The translations under genes were made by a program, and so were the position numbers. DNA of 64,000 bases from Wolbachia endosymbiont of Folsomia candida (GTDB lineage Bacteria; Pseudomonadota; Alphaproteobacteria; Rickettsiales; Anaplasmataceae): the NCBI RefSeq assembly GCF_001931755.2, contig NZ_CP015510.2:1364001-1428000 (forward strand), written 5' to 3'. The notes beneath the pieces are model-generated. The model saw only the letters and a program-made list of their open reading frames with translations. It was not told where the DNA came from and ran no database searches. Below are positions 47,614-56,368 of this stretch, piece by piece (positions within the stretch are counted from its first letter, which is position 1; the number at the start of each line of letters is the position of its first letter).

Positions 47614-47768
47614 AGTAGACTAGACTTCTTTCGAAACTTGCTTGTGTGAGGCAAGTGCTAGCAGCACACGGAGCGGAAAACCGCAGCGTACTCAACATAC
47701 ATGAGGATTTGAGCACCGAAGCGACAACGCAATTTCCCACAGAAGTAGAGTTTCGAAAGAAGTCTACT
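47614..47768. repeat. Palindromic element (family B-related) in a decayed transposase
   Basis: 16-base perfect inverted arms (47623-47638 GACTTCTTTCGAAACT; 47749-47764 complement), extended by AGTAGAC/GTCTACT. The interior reads on the plus strand LSTEATTQFPTEVEFRKKST, like the coding family B copies. A second 9-base palindrome lies next to it at 47774-47802. Confidence 0.75.
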
Positions 47769-47817
47769 GATTTCAGTACTTGTTTTAAAGATGCAAGTAC
47801 TGGAAACACATATAGCT

Positions 47818-47929
47818 TTATTCCAGATATTTTTTTACCTGCATCATAGCCTTTTTCTTTAGCAGTATCGGTGTTTTTTACACTTTGACAGTCAACAATA
47901 CAAAAGCTGACTTTCTCGAATTTTTGCAA
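47818..47929 (-). pseudogene. IS5-type transposase remnant
   Basis: Minus-strand codons read SFCIVDCQSVKNTDTAKEKG followed by YDAGKKISGIK, the first-Asp region of an IS5-family transposase (usually DSQSVKNTD). It ends at the repeat-derived DNA; nothing of the rest of the element remains. Different from the element in comM. Confidence 0.75.
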
Positions 47930-47978
47930 CTTACAATGATTTTAGTAAAAAAATCAAATTTACTTTAAGCTACATAAC

Positions 47979-48470
47979 CTATTGAAGATGAGGCTCTAGT
48001 GTATCTGGAATTTGAGTTGCAACAGATATCATATTACTTCCTACTTCTTTCTTCTCTTGCTTTGATGCTTTGGTAAATTGCACTGCTGACAATATTGCAA
48101 AAGCTATCCCTGCAACTATTAAGGTGCCAAACACAGGTGCAAGAAACCCAAGTCCACCTCCAGCAATACATAAATGCGCTGCTAATCCAAGATTAGCTAA
48201 CGATGCAACAGCAGCTACTGTCCCTATAGATAAATTGCTTTTTTGTTTATCACATTTAGTTAATCCTGTAATTAGGTAAGCCATTGATAATATTGCAAAA
48301 TTTATCCCTACAGCTGCTGCGCTCAACATTAATGGCGCTACAAATAATATCCCCATTCCTATTTCTTTGTATTTAATTATATAAAGTAGGGATGCAGCCG
48401 ATACTAAAGCAACTGCTGAACCGAGACCGGTCGTTCCTGCTATACACAAACGTGTCTTATTATATTTCAT
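47979..48470 (-). CDS. Small multi-span membrane protein, unknown function
   Basis: 163 residues, four or five hydrophobic helices (AGTTGLGSAVALVSAASLLY; GILFVAPLMLSAAAVGINFA; VAAVASLANLGLAAHLCIA; FGTLIVAGIAFAILSAVQF) rich in Ala and Gly. No family recognised. It resembles other short membrane proteins of this window in style, but no clear sequence match was seen. Good Shine-Dalgarno (AGGAG) and a strong promoter-like sequence upstream. Confidence 0.6.
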   Translation of the reverse strand: MKYNKTRLCIAGTTGLGSAVALVSAASLLYIIKYKEIGMGILFVAPLMLSAAAVGINFAILSMAYLITGLTKCDKQKSNLSIGTVAAVASLANLGLAAHLCIAGGGLGFLAPVFGTLIVAGIAFAILSAVQFTKASKQEKKEVGSNMISVATQIPDTLEPHLQ

Positions 48471-48503
48471 CGTAAATCTCCTAACGTATTAAGCTTTGTA
48501 TTT

Positions 48504-48532
48504 AATATATCAATATTTACAGCATTTGTCAA
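48504..48532 (-). promoter_or_regulatory. Strong candidate promoter of the small membrane protein
   Basis: On the minus strand TTGACA (48527-48532), 17 bases, TATATT (48504-48509). Confidence 0.6.
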
Positions 48533-48655
48533 GAAATCACTGGGTACATTCAGTGCGCCTACTTAACCGAAAAGAGACTAATATTAATGGATTTTTAATA
48601 GTGTTTCATGGTAAACAATAGTATGAAAGTAAATAAAAGAAAATAATTCTGCAAA

Positions 48656-49813
48656 ATGATATTACGTAACCTACTGTTTTTATTGCCACCTGAAATTGCT
48701 CACTCTTTGGCAATTATGGCGTTAAAAAAGATGCCGCGTAAAAAGCCTATAGAGCTACCAGAGTCTTTAAGTGTGAATTTTTTTGGTAATAAACTGAGAA
48801 GTCCTATAGGTCTGGCTGCAGGTTTTGATAAGAATGCAGAAGTTATAAGACCTATGCTCTCTTTTGGTTTTGGATTTGCTGAAGCTGGCACTGTAACTAA
48901 AAACCCACAATATGGAAATAAAAAACCAAGAATTTTTCGGTTAATCAAAGATCAAGGAATAATCAATAGATTAGGATTTAATAATAAAGGAATAGACTAT
49001 TTTCTTAAAGCACTAAGTAAACTCAAGCTTGATGACTGCGTTTTTGGTATCAATATAGGAAAAAATAGCACATCGAAAGATCAAATCAGTGATTATGTTG
49101 ATTTAATCAAGATGGTATATGGCAAAAGCAATTATATAGTGCTAAATATCTCATCACCTAACACGCCTAATTTGCGTAATCTACATAATAAACAAGAGTT
49201 ATCGGAACTGTTGAAGGCTATAACTTTAACCCGCGAATCATCTGTCATCCCAGTAGCTGACTACTCGGATCCAGAAAAAAATATAGATTCCAGCGTCACG
49301 CGCTGGAATGACACCCTACCTGATGCTGATTTTTCACTAAAACGACAGTTATGCGAGAAGTCTAGTGTCAAATCCATACCAATAATATTAAAAATCTCAC
49401 CAGATATAGATCAGCATACGAAAGAAAATATTGCTGAGCTGGTTATGGAATACAAAATTGACGGATTGATAATAAGCAATACTACGGTGAGGCGAGATAA
49501 TTTACATTCTCATCATAATGAAATTGGTGGACTCAGCGGTAAGCCATTGTTTAAACTTTCAACTGAATTATTAAGAGATATGTATAAGCTTACTAATGGC
49601 AAAATATTACTGATAGGATGTGGAGGCATTTCAAACGGTGCAGGCGCATATGAAAAAATAAAAGCAGGAGCATCTTTAGTGCAACTGTATACTGCTCTCA
49701 TATACTCTGGACCTCAAATCGTAAACAAAATTAACCTGGAGCTTGCTGAATTATTAAGAAGAGATGGATTTAATCACGTCAGTGAGGCGGTAGGATGTGC
49801 ATATACTACTTAA
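48656..49813 (+). CDS. pyrD: Dihydroorotate dehydrogenase (quinone) with in-frame repeat insertion
   Basis: 385 residues, class 2 enzyme linked to the membrane quinone pool. Motifs: LLFLLPPEIAHSLAIMAL at the N-terminus, SPIGLAAGFDKNAEVIRPM, GFAEAGTVTKNPQYGNKKPR, INRLGFNNKGIDYF, LNISSPNTPNLRNLHNKQEL, ILKISPDID and GGLSGKPLFKLSTELL. A family A element (about residues 196-240) is inserted between LLKAITLTRE and SIPIILKISP, making it about 45 residues longer than usual. The frame is kept. The function is presumably retained. Confidence 0.95.
   Translation: MILRNLLFLLPPEIAHSLAIMALKKMPRKKPIELPESLSVNFFGNKLRSPIGLAAGFDKNAEVIRPMLSFGFGFAEAGTVTKNPQYGNKKPRIFRLIKDQGIINRLGFNNKGIDYFLKALSKLKLDDCVFGINIGKNSTSKDQISDYVDLIKMVYGKSNYIVLNISSPNTPNLRNLHNKQELSELLKAITLTRESSVIPVADYSDPEKNIDSSVTRWNDTLPDADFSLKRQLCEKSSVKSIPIILKISPDIDQHTKENIAELVMEYKIDGLIISNTTVRRDNLHSHHNEIGGLSGKPLFKLSTELLRDMYKLTNGKILLIGCGGISNGAGAYEKIKAGASLVQLYTALIYSGPQIVNKINLELAELLRRDGFNHVSEAVGCAYTT
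49241..49374 (+). repeat. Palindromic element (family A) in frame within pyrD
   Basis: Begins TGTCATCCCAGTAG; the hairpin GATTCCAGCGTCACGCGCTG (49286 onward) is identical to copies in leuS and at 53.3 kb. The tail CAGTTATGCGAGAAGTCTAG resembles the end of family B copies (GAGTTATGCAAGAGATCTAC), so this may be a composite. Confidence 0.85.
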
Positions 49814-49904
49814 GTAATCTAATCCACAGCTATATGAACGTTACAGCTTTAACACGCTGTAAAAATAAACAGCTACTATTTTTTTAGTAATTGAGTAAAA
49901 TAGG

Positions 49905-51326
49905 TTGAAAGATTATGAGGAAGCGTTGGAAAATAAAATAAAAAAAATAATAATTTCAGGAAAGGAAGTGTGGCCAATTATTGAGGGCGGTAAAGGTATT
50001 GCAATTAGTGATGGAAGTTCAAGCGGTGCATTTGCTGCAGCGGAAGCTGTTGGTACATTTTCTGGTGCAAATCCTAAGCTGATTAATGAGAACGGCAAGT
50101 TAGTGCCATTGATTTACAAAGGCAAAACAAGAAATGAAAAACACAATGAATTGATTGAGTATAGCATTGAAGCTGGAATTAGCCAGGCAAGGCTAGCAAA
50201 TGAAATATCAAAAGGCCGTGGAAGAATACACATGAATGTGCTATGGGAGATGGGGGCTGCAGAACGTGTGCTTCATGGCATATTAGCAGGGGCAAAAGGT
50301 TTGATTCACGGTATTACCTGTGGTGCGGGTATGCCATATAGGCTTGGAGAAATCGCAGCCACATATCAGGTTTATTATTACCCAATTATTTCATCAGTAC
50401 GTGCTTTTAAAGCGCTGTGGAAGCGTGCATATCAAAAAGCATCTTCTTATCTTGGTGGAGTGGTTTATGAGGACCCATGGCTTGCTGGTGGCCATAATGG
50501 ACTGAGTAATAGTGAAGATCCAGAACTACCACAAGCTCCTCTTGAAAGGATCATTGATCTTAGATCTTTTATGAATGAGGTTGGTCTTTCAGACACGCCA
50601 ATAATTATGGCAGGAGGGGTATGGCATTTAAAAGATTGGGAAAACTGGTTTGATAATCCACAAATTGGGCCAATAGCTTTCCAGTTTGGCACGCGTCCAC
50701 TTCTAACAAAGGAAAGCTCAATTTCTGCAGAATGGAAAAAGAAACTATTAACTTTGGAGGAAGGAGACGTATTTTTAAATAAATTTAGTCCAACTGGATT
50801 TTATTCATCTGCAGTGAGGAATAATTTTATACGTGAATTGCAAGAGAGAAATTCACATCAAATAAAATTTTCAGAGAATGTTAGCGAAGAGTTTGATAGT
50901 GAATTTGCAATCGGTAGCAGAGGTAGAAAAATTTATCTGACTTCAAAAGACAAAGAGATGGCAAATAGATGGACTGAAACAGGGTACAAAGAAGCAATGA
51001 GAACTCCAGATTCAACTGTTATTTTTGTGACACCAGAGAAGTTTGGAGAAATAAGACAAGATCAAATAAATTGTATGGGATGTTTGAGCCATTGTTTATT
51101 TAGCAATTGGAAAGATCACGATGATCATTCAACAGGAAGAAAGCCAGATCCACGCAGTTTTTGTATACAAAAAACACTGCAAAATATTGTACATGATGGC
51201 GATGTTGAAAATGAACTCATGTTTTCCGGGCATAATGTGTATAAGTTCAAGCAAGATCCATTTTATGAGAATGGCTACATACCAACAGTAAAAGAGCTAG
51301 TAGAAAGGATATTAAGTGGATATTGA
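49905..51326 (+). CDS. Nitronate-monooxygenase-like flavoprotein (NPD/YrpB family)
   Basis: 473 residues, FMN-binding TIM barrel. Motifs: WPIIEGGKGIAISDGSSSG, GRIHMNVLWEMGAAERVLHG, GLIHGITCGAGMPYRLGEIA, PIIMAGGVWHLKDWENWF and IAFQFGTRPLLTKES. A C-terminal region includes the Cys-rich INCMGCLSHCLFSNW, unusual for the family and possibly metal-binding. The start is TTG at 49905 after AAAATAGG; no better in-frame ATG was found. Substrate uncertain. Confidence 0.8.
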   Translation: MKDYEEALENKIKKIIISGKEVWPIIEGGKGIAISDGSSSGAFAAAEAVGTFSGANPKLINENGKLVPLIYKGKTRNEKHNELIEYSIEAGISQARLANEISKGRGRIHMNVLWEMGAAERVLHGILAGAKGLIHGITCGAGMPYRLGEIAATYQVYYYPIISSVRAFKALWKRAYQKASSYLGGVVYEDPWLAGGHNGLSNSEDPELPQAPLERIIDLRSFMNEVGLSDTPIIMAGGVWHLKDWENWFDNPQIGPIAFQFGTRPLLTKESSISAEWKKKLLTLEEGDVFLNKFSPTGFYSSAVRNNFIRELQERNSHQIKFSENVSEEFDSEFAIGSRGRKIYLTSKDKEMANRWTETGYKEAMRTPDSTVIFVTPEKFGEIRQDQINCMGCLSHCLFSNWKDHDDHSTGRKPDPRSFCIQKTLQNIVHDGDVENELMFSGHNVYKFKQDPFYENGYIPTVKELVERILSGY

Positions 51327-51433
51327 ATATAAATACTTAGCGTTTAGTCTTTAATATAAGCTTCAAAAAGCTCACTGTTGCAATGCTGGTAAATAAAACA
51401 AGTAATTTAGGTCGCAATTTATTAATAAATACA

Positions 51434-51442
51434 TGCTATAAT
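51434..51442 (+). promoter_or_regulatory. Extended -10 promoter candidate
   Basis: TGCTATAAT, 22 bases before the ATG at 51465; no good -35 seen. Confidence 0.4.
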
Positions 51443-51464
51443 TACAATATTTAAGATAAGCAAA

Positions 51465-52364
51465 ATGACTTCCTGTTATTCCAGTAGTAATTTAAAAAAT
51501 ATAAAAACTGCTCCTTTAAGTAAGTACATAAAATTAAAAGTTACCTCTGGTGACAACAAACTCTCTGATGAAGATGTAGTTTATGATGGTCTGAAAGGAG
51601 AAGCTAAGTATCGCGCTCCGGTATGCGAGGCTCAGATAGAGTTTGATGGGAAAATCGTAGGCAATTTTTTTACGAAATGGTATTTCTATAATGAGGACCA
51701 ATTTTGTACAAATGATTTTGTTCATCGTTACGTAGAAAATATAGAACAAATACCACTTACCTCTCAAAAAGGCGCAGTATTAATAAGAGTTAAGAAGGAT
51801 GAAAATGATAACAAATTTAAGTTTGCTATCTGCGATGAAAAAGGCAACATAGATGATAAATATGAAATGATAGATCCTGCGCATATTTCATACACTGATA
51901 GTAAGCTAAATAAAATCGATCTTGGGCTATATCAGGATAAAGAGCATCCACCATTTGTAATTAAAAAGGGTGGTGAATTAGGATCTTTTGACGGATTCCA
52001 TGTAGCAGAATTGTACGTGAATGATGAATCTGCTCAAAGGTTAGGCATGTTTCCTATGGAATATGGGGTGTGTTTTCCTAAAGATGAAAAATGCATTGTA
52101 CTTAATTATATTGACGGAAGCTTTTTGAAATTTGATGATAAAGACTATTATCCGGAGTCTGGTAATGAAGATCTTTCTGCATTTCCTGTATTATCGGAAT
52201 ATAATAAAAATGATCATAAGTATGTCTTCATTAATGCTTACCCTACACAGAGTGGCATACTTCTTGGAATGCCAACCCCAAATGGGCAGATTAATAGCGA
52301 TTTCTATGCTCAACTTGATGAGATATTTGATAACTGTAAAGTTGATACCTCTCAGGTGTTATAA
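51465..52364 (+). CDS. Unknown 299-residue protein
   Basis: No recognised family. No signal peptide or membrane helix; rich in Asp, Lys and Tyr. Looks like a beta-rich soluble protein (KYIKLKVTSGDNKLSDEDVV; QKGAVLIRVKKDENDNKFKF; HPPFVIKKGGELGSFDGF). The frame is long and undisturbed, so it is probably a real protein restricted to close relatives. Confidence 0.6.
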   Translation: MTSCYSSSNLKNIKTAPLSKYIKLKVTSGDNKLSDEDVVYDGLKGEAKYRAPVCEAQIEFDGKIVGNFFTKWYFYNEDQFCTNDFVHRYVENIEQIPLTSQKGAVLIRVKKDENDNKFKFAICDEKGNIDDKYEMIDPAHISYTDSKLNKIDLGLYQDKEHPPFVIKKGGELGSFDGFHVAELYVNDESAQRLGMFPMEYGVCFPKDEKCIVLNYIDGSFLKFDDKDYYPESGNEDLSAFPVLSEYNKNDHKYVFINAYPTQSGILLGMPTPNGQINSDFYAQLDEIFDNCKVDTSQVL

Positions 52365-52521
52365 AAACTGCAACATGCGTAGAGCTATGGTGCTAGCCTT
52401 CTACTCTCCTAAAAATTTCTTACCATAAACAAAGCTTCATAAAGAAATCTAGTAAATATTTGAGAAATTTAACGTATTTTCTTAGCTTTTTTATTGCTTT
52501 CTAATTTTTACTTTGCTTGCC

Positions 52522-52536
52522 TTAATAATTTATTAA
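52522..52536. promoter_or_regulatory. TTAA-N7-TTAA site (CtrA-box-like)
   Basis: TTAA TAATTTA TTAA, 86 bases upstream of the ATG at 52623. Confidence 0.22.
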
Positions 52537-52622
52537 AATAAAACGTGTAGTGCATTTGCTATTTATAATTTAACTACTTGGTTTTTAATAAAAAAGTATA
52601 GTAATTTATGGAGGTGCGTTTT

Positions 52623-53138
52623 ATGTCAATAAAAAATAAAATTTCTGAACTAATAAAGCAACAGTTTACTACTGAAAACCGCGACAATTATTTGGCATAT
52701 GCCATACATGATTGGGCTGCAAGTGAGCTATCTGATTCCATTGCTCTTTGTATAATTGAATGTGGTGATTGTCAAATCAAGTATATAAGCATTGCAAAAT
52801 CATTTGATATAACAACAAAAGAAATTGAAGAAGGTGATATTGTCAGCATAAAAAGTAAAATAGAAAGTGTGGCTGCAAAAGAAGGTGGTGAATTTTTTGA
52901 GTTGATTTCTAATTTTAATCAATCATTAAGAGAGCAGAGTGAAGCGTCTATAATTCAAATTTTAGATTCATCTGCTGAAGAGATCTTAAAAACCTTTTGT
53001 GATAGCCCTGTAGAAAAAACAGATTCTCCAGAGTATAAAGAGAATAATATAAATGCGGAAGATAACTTCGCCACTTTACCTGAAGAGCCAATCGAAAGTA
53101 ATCCTGTCAGTACTAGTTGGTTGTTCCCATGGAGTTAA
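52623..53138 (+). CDS. Unknown 171-residue protein
   Basis: The ATG at 52623 has GGAGGTG at the right spacing; the ATG at 52608 is too close to it and would remove the Shine-Dalgarno. Amphipathic N-terminal helix (SIKNKISELIKQQFTTENRD), a cysteine-bearing middle (SIALCIIECGDCQIKYISIA), and a low-complexity acidic C-terminus ending WLFPWS. No family recognised. Confidence 0.55.
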   Translation: MSIKNKISELIKQQFTTENRDNYLAYAIHDWAASELSDSIALCIIECGDCQIKYISIAKSFDITTKEIEEGDIVSIKSKIESVAAKEGGEFFELISNFNQSLREQSEASIIQILDSSAEEILKTFCDSPVEKTDSPEYKENNINAEDNFATLPEEPIESNPVSTSWLFPWS

Positions 53139-53481
53139 GTTAGTATTATGCATACAGCTCCCACAACTGTACGAATATCCCGTAAAGCGATAAGACTGGT
53201 ATTAAGGATCAACTAAGGGTGTCAGTCCTGTATCCTTCTCCTGTCATCCCAGTGCGTGACACTGGGATCTAGCAAGCGAAGGTTGCATATAATACGTTGT
53301 TGACATTGAAAATATATAAATAGATTCCAGCGTCACGCGCTGGAATGACAAAAACGTGTAGCATTTTGAGCGATGCAACAAAGCCGGATGACGATATTAT
53401 TAATCGGTAAATCTTACTTATTCCAGCTATATCTGAGAAATTATCATCGAAGGAATAGTTATGTGACAGATATTACCAAAT
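53139..53481. other. 343-base gap without a gene
   Basis: Contains the family A element at 53242-53350 and the repeat ATGCAACAAAGCCGGATGAC (53373-53392). No supported gene. Confidence 0.55.
53242..53350. repeat. Palindromic element (family A), intergenic copy
   Basis: TGTCATCCCAGTGCGTGACA and on to GGGATCT (same as 30795-30822 except the end), a 47-base middle, then GATTCCAGCGTCACGCGCTG and on to ATGACA (53323-53350). Confidence 0.85.
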
Positions 53482-54057
53482 TTAATTATTGGAATTTATA
53501 ATTGGGGGCTGCGTAATCTGATTAATAAAAGAAGAATTATCTCCGCTTAGTACTAAGTGTATATTTTCTGCTATTTTGTTCACTAAAGGAGCAAGGTCAT
53601 CAAAATTTGAAAATTTTGACAGTACATAGTTTGCTAAACTTCTTTGATCTTCAGGTCTCCCTACTCCAAACCTTAAGCGCCAATAATCGTTACCAATAAA
53701 ACTATCTATTGATTTAAGCCCGTTATGCCCAGCAGAGCTGCCGCCCTGCTTTATTTTTATTCTTCCAAGTAGAAGATCAGCATCATCGTGTATAACGACA
53801 ACATTACCCAGTAAAATTTTGTAAAAATTTCTTATTTTTGAAACAGGGATACCTGAATTATTCATAAATGAATAAGGTTTTAACAATATAACTTTACTAC
53901 CATTAACCATGCCAGAAGTTATCAAATAATCAGCTTTTTTAGAAAATGGTTGAAAGTTCCAATGTTTACAAATTGCATCAACAAGAATGAAGCCAATATT
54001 GTGGTAAGTTAACTCATATTGTCCGCCAGGGTTACCAAGCCCAACTATTAGATGCAC
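53482..54057 (-). CDS. pth: Peptidyl-tRNA hydrolase
   Basis: 191 residues. Motifs: LIVGLGNPGGQYELTYHNIG (catalytic His20), KPYSFMNNSGIPVSK, VIHDDADLLLGRIKIKQGGS (catalytic Asp), GHNGLKSID and RLRFGVGRPE. Frees tRNA from peptidyl-tRNA. Its start overlaps the end of rplY by one base, so both are co-transcribed. Confidence 0.96.
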   Translation of the reverse strand: MHLIVGLGNPGGQYELTYHNIGFILVDAICKHWNFQPFSKKADYLITSGMVNGSKVILLKPYSFMNNSGIPVSKIRNFYKILLGNVVVIHDDADLLLGRIKIKQGGSSAGHNGLKSIDSFIGNDYWRLRFGVGRPEDQRSLANYVLSKFSNFDDLAPLVNKIAENIHLVLSGDNSSFINQITQPPIINSNN

Positions 54058-54668
54058 TATTCCTCTGTTTCTTCTTTAGGCTCTTCAACATCACTATCAG
54101 CAGCAGAAATCGTAACAATTGTAAAGTTTTCTTCTTCATGAGCTCCAAGCTTTACACCTTCTGGTAATTTTACATCATTGATGTGTATAGATTGGCCAAT
54201 CGTTTTACCAGACAAATCAATTTCTATAGCTTGAGGTATCTTGTCAGGAGAACATTTAATAGTAATAGAGCGGCATAAAACATTAAGAACTCCACCTAGC
54301 TTGATTCCTGGAGCTTTATTTTCATTTACAAACGATAAAGGTATATCTATTTTAATTTCACTGCCTTTGTCAACAAATTGAAAATCAACATGTTGTACAG
54401 TATCTTTCACTACATGCAATTGAATATCGCGCACAAGAGCATACTCTTTTTTGCCTGAAATATTCAACTCTATCAAATGTGCAGAAAGAGAACCTGATTT
54501 ATATTGCTTTGTAAATTCCTTTGCAGATAATGTTAAATTTATACTATCATGGCCTTTTCCATATATAATTCCAGGAATACTGCCTTCTTTTCTTAAAGGT
54601 TGCATTGCTTTTGTTCTTGTCACATCACGTAACTCTGCGTTAATAGTTACTATTTCCTGTTGTGCCAT
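54057..54668 (-). CDS. rplY: 50S ribosomal protein L25/CTC family
   Basis: 203 residues: an N-terminal L25 domain (RKEGSIPGIIYGKGHDSINL, VRDIQLHVVKDTVQHVDFQF) that binds 5S rRNA, plus the C-terminal TL5/CTC domain (KIDIPLSFVNENKAPGIKLG, LNVLCRSITIKCSPDKIP). Acidic tail. First gene of rplY-pth. Confidence 0.95.
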   Translation of the reverse strand: MAQQEIVTINAELRDVTRTKAMQPLRKEGSIPGIIYGKGHDSINLTLSAKEFTKQYKSGSLSAHLIELNISGKKEYALVRDIQLHVVKDTVQHVDFQFVDKGSEIKIDIPLSFVNENKAPGIKLGGVLNVLCRSITIKCSPDKIPQAIEIDLSGKTIGQSIHINDVKLPEGVKLGAHEEENFTIVTISAADSDVEEPKEETEE

Positions 54669-54843
54669 TCGGTTACTCCTAATTTAGCTAAATCTAATAG
54701 AATATAACATAAAAATATCTATTTCAAAGAATAATCATTAAATATTATAGCACTATTCTTATATTATATAAAGCTAATCCAAAGTTGGAATGCATATGAT
54801 ACTTGTCGGGCAAGTAAATTAAGTTTTTCTTTTATGATTTTCA

Positions 54844-54852
54844 TGCTAGAAT
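54844..54852 (+). promoter_or_regulatory. Extended -10 promoter of the RNase P RNA
   Basis: TGCTAGAAT (54844-54852) ends 7 bases before the inferred first base of the RNA; -35 poor. Confidence 0.5.
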
Positions 54853-54859
54853 GTGCTTC

Positions 54860-55203
54860 CTAGGTGAAATAAGTGGCTGCTGTTATGTGATAAACATAGC
54901 AGAGGAAAGTCCGGGCTCCAAGGAAAGATAGTGACGGATAATACCCGCCGGAGGTAACTCCAGTTATAGGGCTACAGAAAATTACCGCCTAATATTTTTA
55001 GGTAAGGGTGAAAAGGTGTGGTAAGAGCGCACCATGGCAATGGCAACATTGGTAGTCAAGTAACCAGCACTAGGAGCAAGATTAAATAAGAGTAGGCTTT
55101 ATGTTTTCCTCATATCTACTCGGGTAAATCGCATGAAGTAAATGGTAACATTTATTCCAGATAAATAGCTACATAAACAGAACTCGGCTTATATTTCACC
55201 TAG
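54860..55203 (+). ncRNA. rnpB: RNase P RNA (class A)
   Basis: About 344 bases. P1 pairs CTAGGTGAAATAAG (54860 on) with CTTATATTTCACCTAG (ending 55203). Universal core sequences are present: GAGGAAAGTCCGGGCTCC near the 5' side, and ACAGAACTCGGCTTATA near the 3' end. The GGTAAGGGTGAAAAGGTGTG block in the middle is also typical. It is the catalytic RNA for tRNA 5' maturation. Confidence 0.95.
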
Positions 55204-55248
55204 ATTTAAAAATCAGATGTATAACATAAGCCATAAACGCTTAAAGAC

Positions 55249-56019
55249 TCATGCATTGTCCTTTACTTGTTCCGCTTGATATCCGCTACTATTTTCGTCT
55301 GCATCAGCATTAGAGAATTCTTCATCATCAATGTACTCTTTTAAAACATACCCTCTGCCCCAAACAGTTTCTATGTGACTTTTTCCATTATTAGCACTTT
55401 CGAGCTTCTTACGTAATTTACACATAAAAACATCAACTATTTTGTTATCTGAAGGTTCATCCAATCCATTATAAAGATGATTTAAAAACATTTCTTTTGT
55501 TAGAACTGTGCCCTTACGGAGCGCAAGCAATTCTATCATAGAATACTCCTTATTAGTGAGGTGAACTGTCTTACCTTGCACTTCAACGATCCTATGATCA
55601 AAATTGATATTGATATTACCAATCTTTATCACTGATTCAGGATGGCCTTTAGTACGACGAACTATGGCCTTAATTCGAGCTAGTAGCTCACTTTTATGAA
55701 ATGGTTTAGTTAAATAATCATCAGCACCATAACCAAGTCCTTTAGCTTTTTGATTCACAGCAGACATGCACGAAAGTATCAAAACAGGAACTTTAATTTT
55801 TGCACTTCTAAGTCTGAGCAGTATGTCATATCCATCAATATCACCAGGTAGGTGTATATCAAGAATAACTAGATCGTAGTAATCCCCATTCGAAGAAACC
55901 ATATTATTGTTGTAATCTTGCGCAGATGTCACAACATCACAGAAATGTCCATCAGACGTTAAAGCGTTAACAACAGTCTTTGCACTGATTGGATCATCTT
56001 CAATTAATAATATACGCAT
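55249..56019 (-). CDS. ctrA: Cell-cycle response regulator CtrA
   Basis: 256 residues. Receiver domain (MRILLIEDDPISAKTVVNAL; phosphoacceptor Asp in LVILDIHLPGDIDGYD; KPFHKSELLARIKAIVRR), then a winged-helix OmpR-type DNA-binding domain (VHLTNKEYSMIELLALRKGT, VDVFMCKLRKKLES, ETVWGRGYVL). CtrA is the master regulator of alphaproteobacterial cell-cycle genes. A longer acidic C-terminal tail than in Caulobacter (231 residues). Two CtrA-box-like sites lie upstream. Confidence 0.94.
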   Translation of the reverse strand: MRILLIEDDPISAKTVVNALTSDGHFCDVVTSAQDYNNNMVSSNGDYYDLVILDIHLPGDIDGYDILLRLRSAKIKVPVLILSCMSAVNQKAKGLGYGADDYLTKPFHKSELLARIKAIVRRTKGHPESVIKIGNININFDHRIVEVQGKTVHLTNKEYSMIELLALRKGTVLTKEMFLNHLYNGLDEPSDNKIVDVFMCKLRKKLESANNGKSHIETVWGRGYVLKEYIDDEEFSNADADENSSGYQAEQVKDNA

Positions 56020-56126
56020 ATTTCGTACCCCATAAAATAATTTATAATTTTAGTAATATATATAACTAAGGAAAGTAATAAATCAAATCTTTATTAACGA
56101 ATGACAGAAATTACATCTATTCATTA

Positions 56127-56141
56127 TTAATTAATAATTAA
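56127..56141. promoter_or_regulatory. CtrA-box-like site near the ctrA promoter
   Basis: TTAA TTAATAA TTAA, about 108 bases upstream of ctrA. Could mark autoregulation as in other alphaproteobacteria. High AT content makes chance matches likely. Confidence 0.35.
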
Positions 56142-56264
56142 CATACTGTTCCTAAATCGTATAAATAAATCTAAATACATGATAAATAAACAACATACCA
56201 TAATAATAATACTACTTTGAGTAAATATTGAACTAAAGCTATTATAATTAAAGTGATGCTTGCG

Positions 56265-56279
56265 TTAATAAATATTTAA
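56265..56279. promoter_or_regulatory. Second CtrA-box-like site in the ctrA-gpsA gap
   Basis: TTAA TAAATAT TTAA followed by C (TTAAC half site), about 90 bases before gpsA. Confidence 0.35.
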
Positions 56280-56368
56280 CTATTTCATAAGCCTATGCTG
56301 TATTTTTAATTTACTTATATTTTTCGTATACTATTCTAAAACAGAAGTAATACTTTTAGGAATATTGT

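Larger units (their letters stand above)
56020..56368. other. 349-base divergent gap between ctrA and gpsA
   Basis: Very AT-rich, no gene. Holds two TTAA-N7-TTAA sites (56127-56141 and 56265-56279), the consensus form of a CtrA box. Confidence 0.5.
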
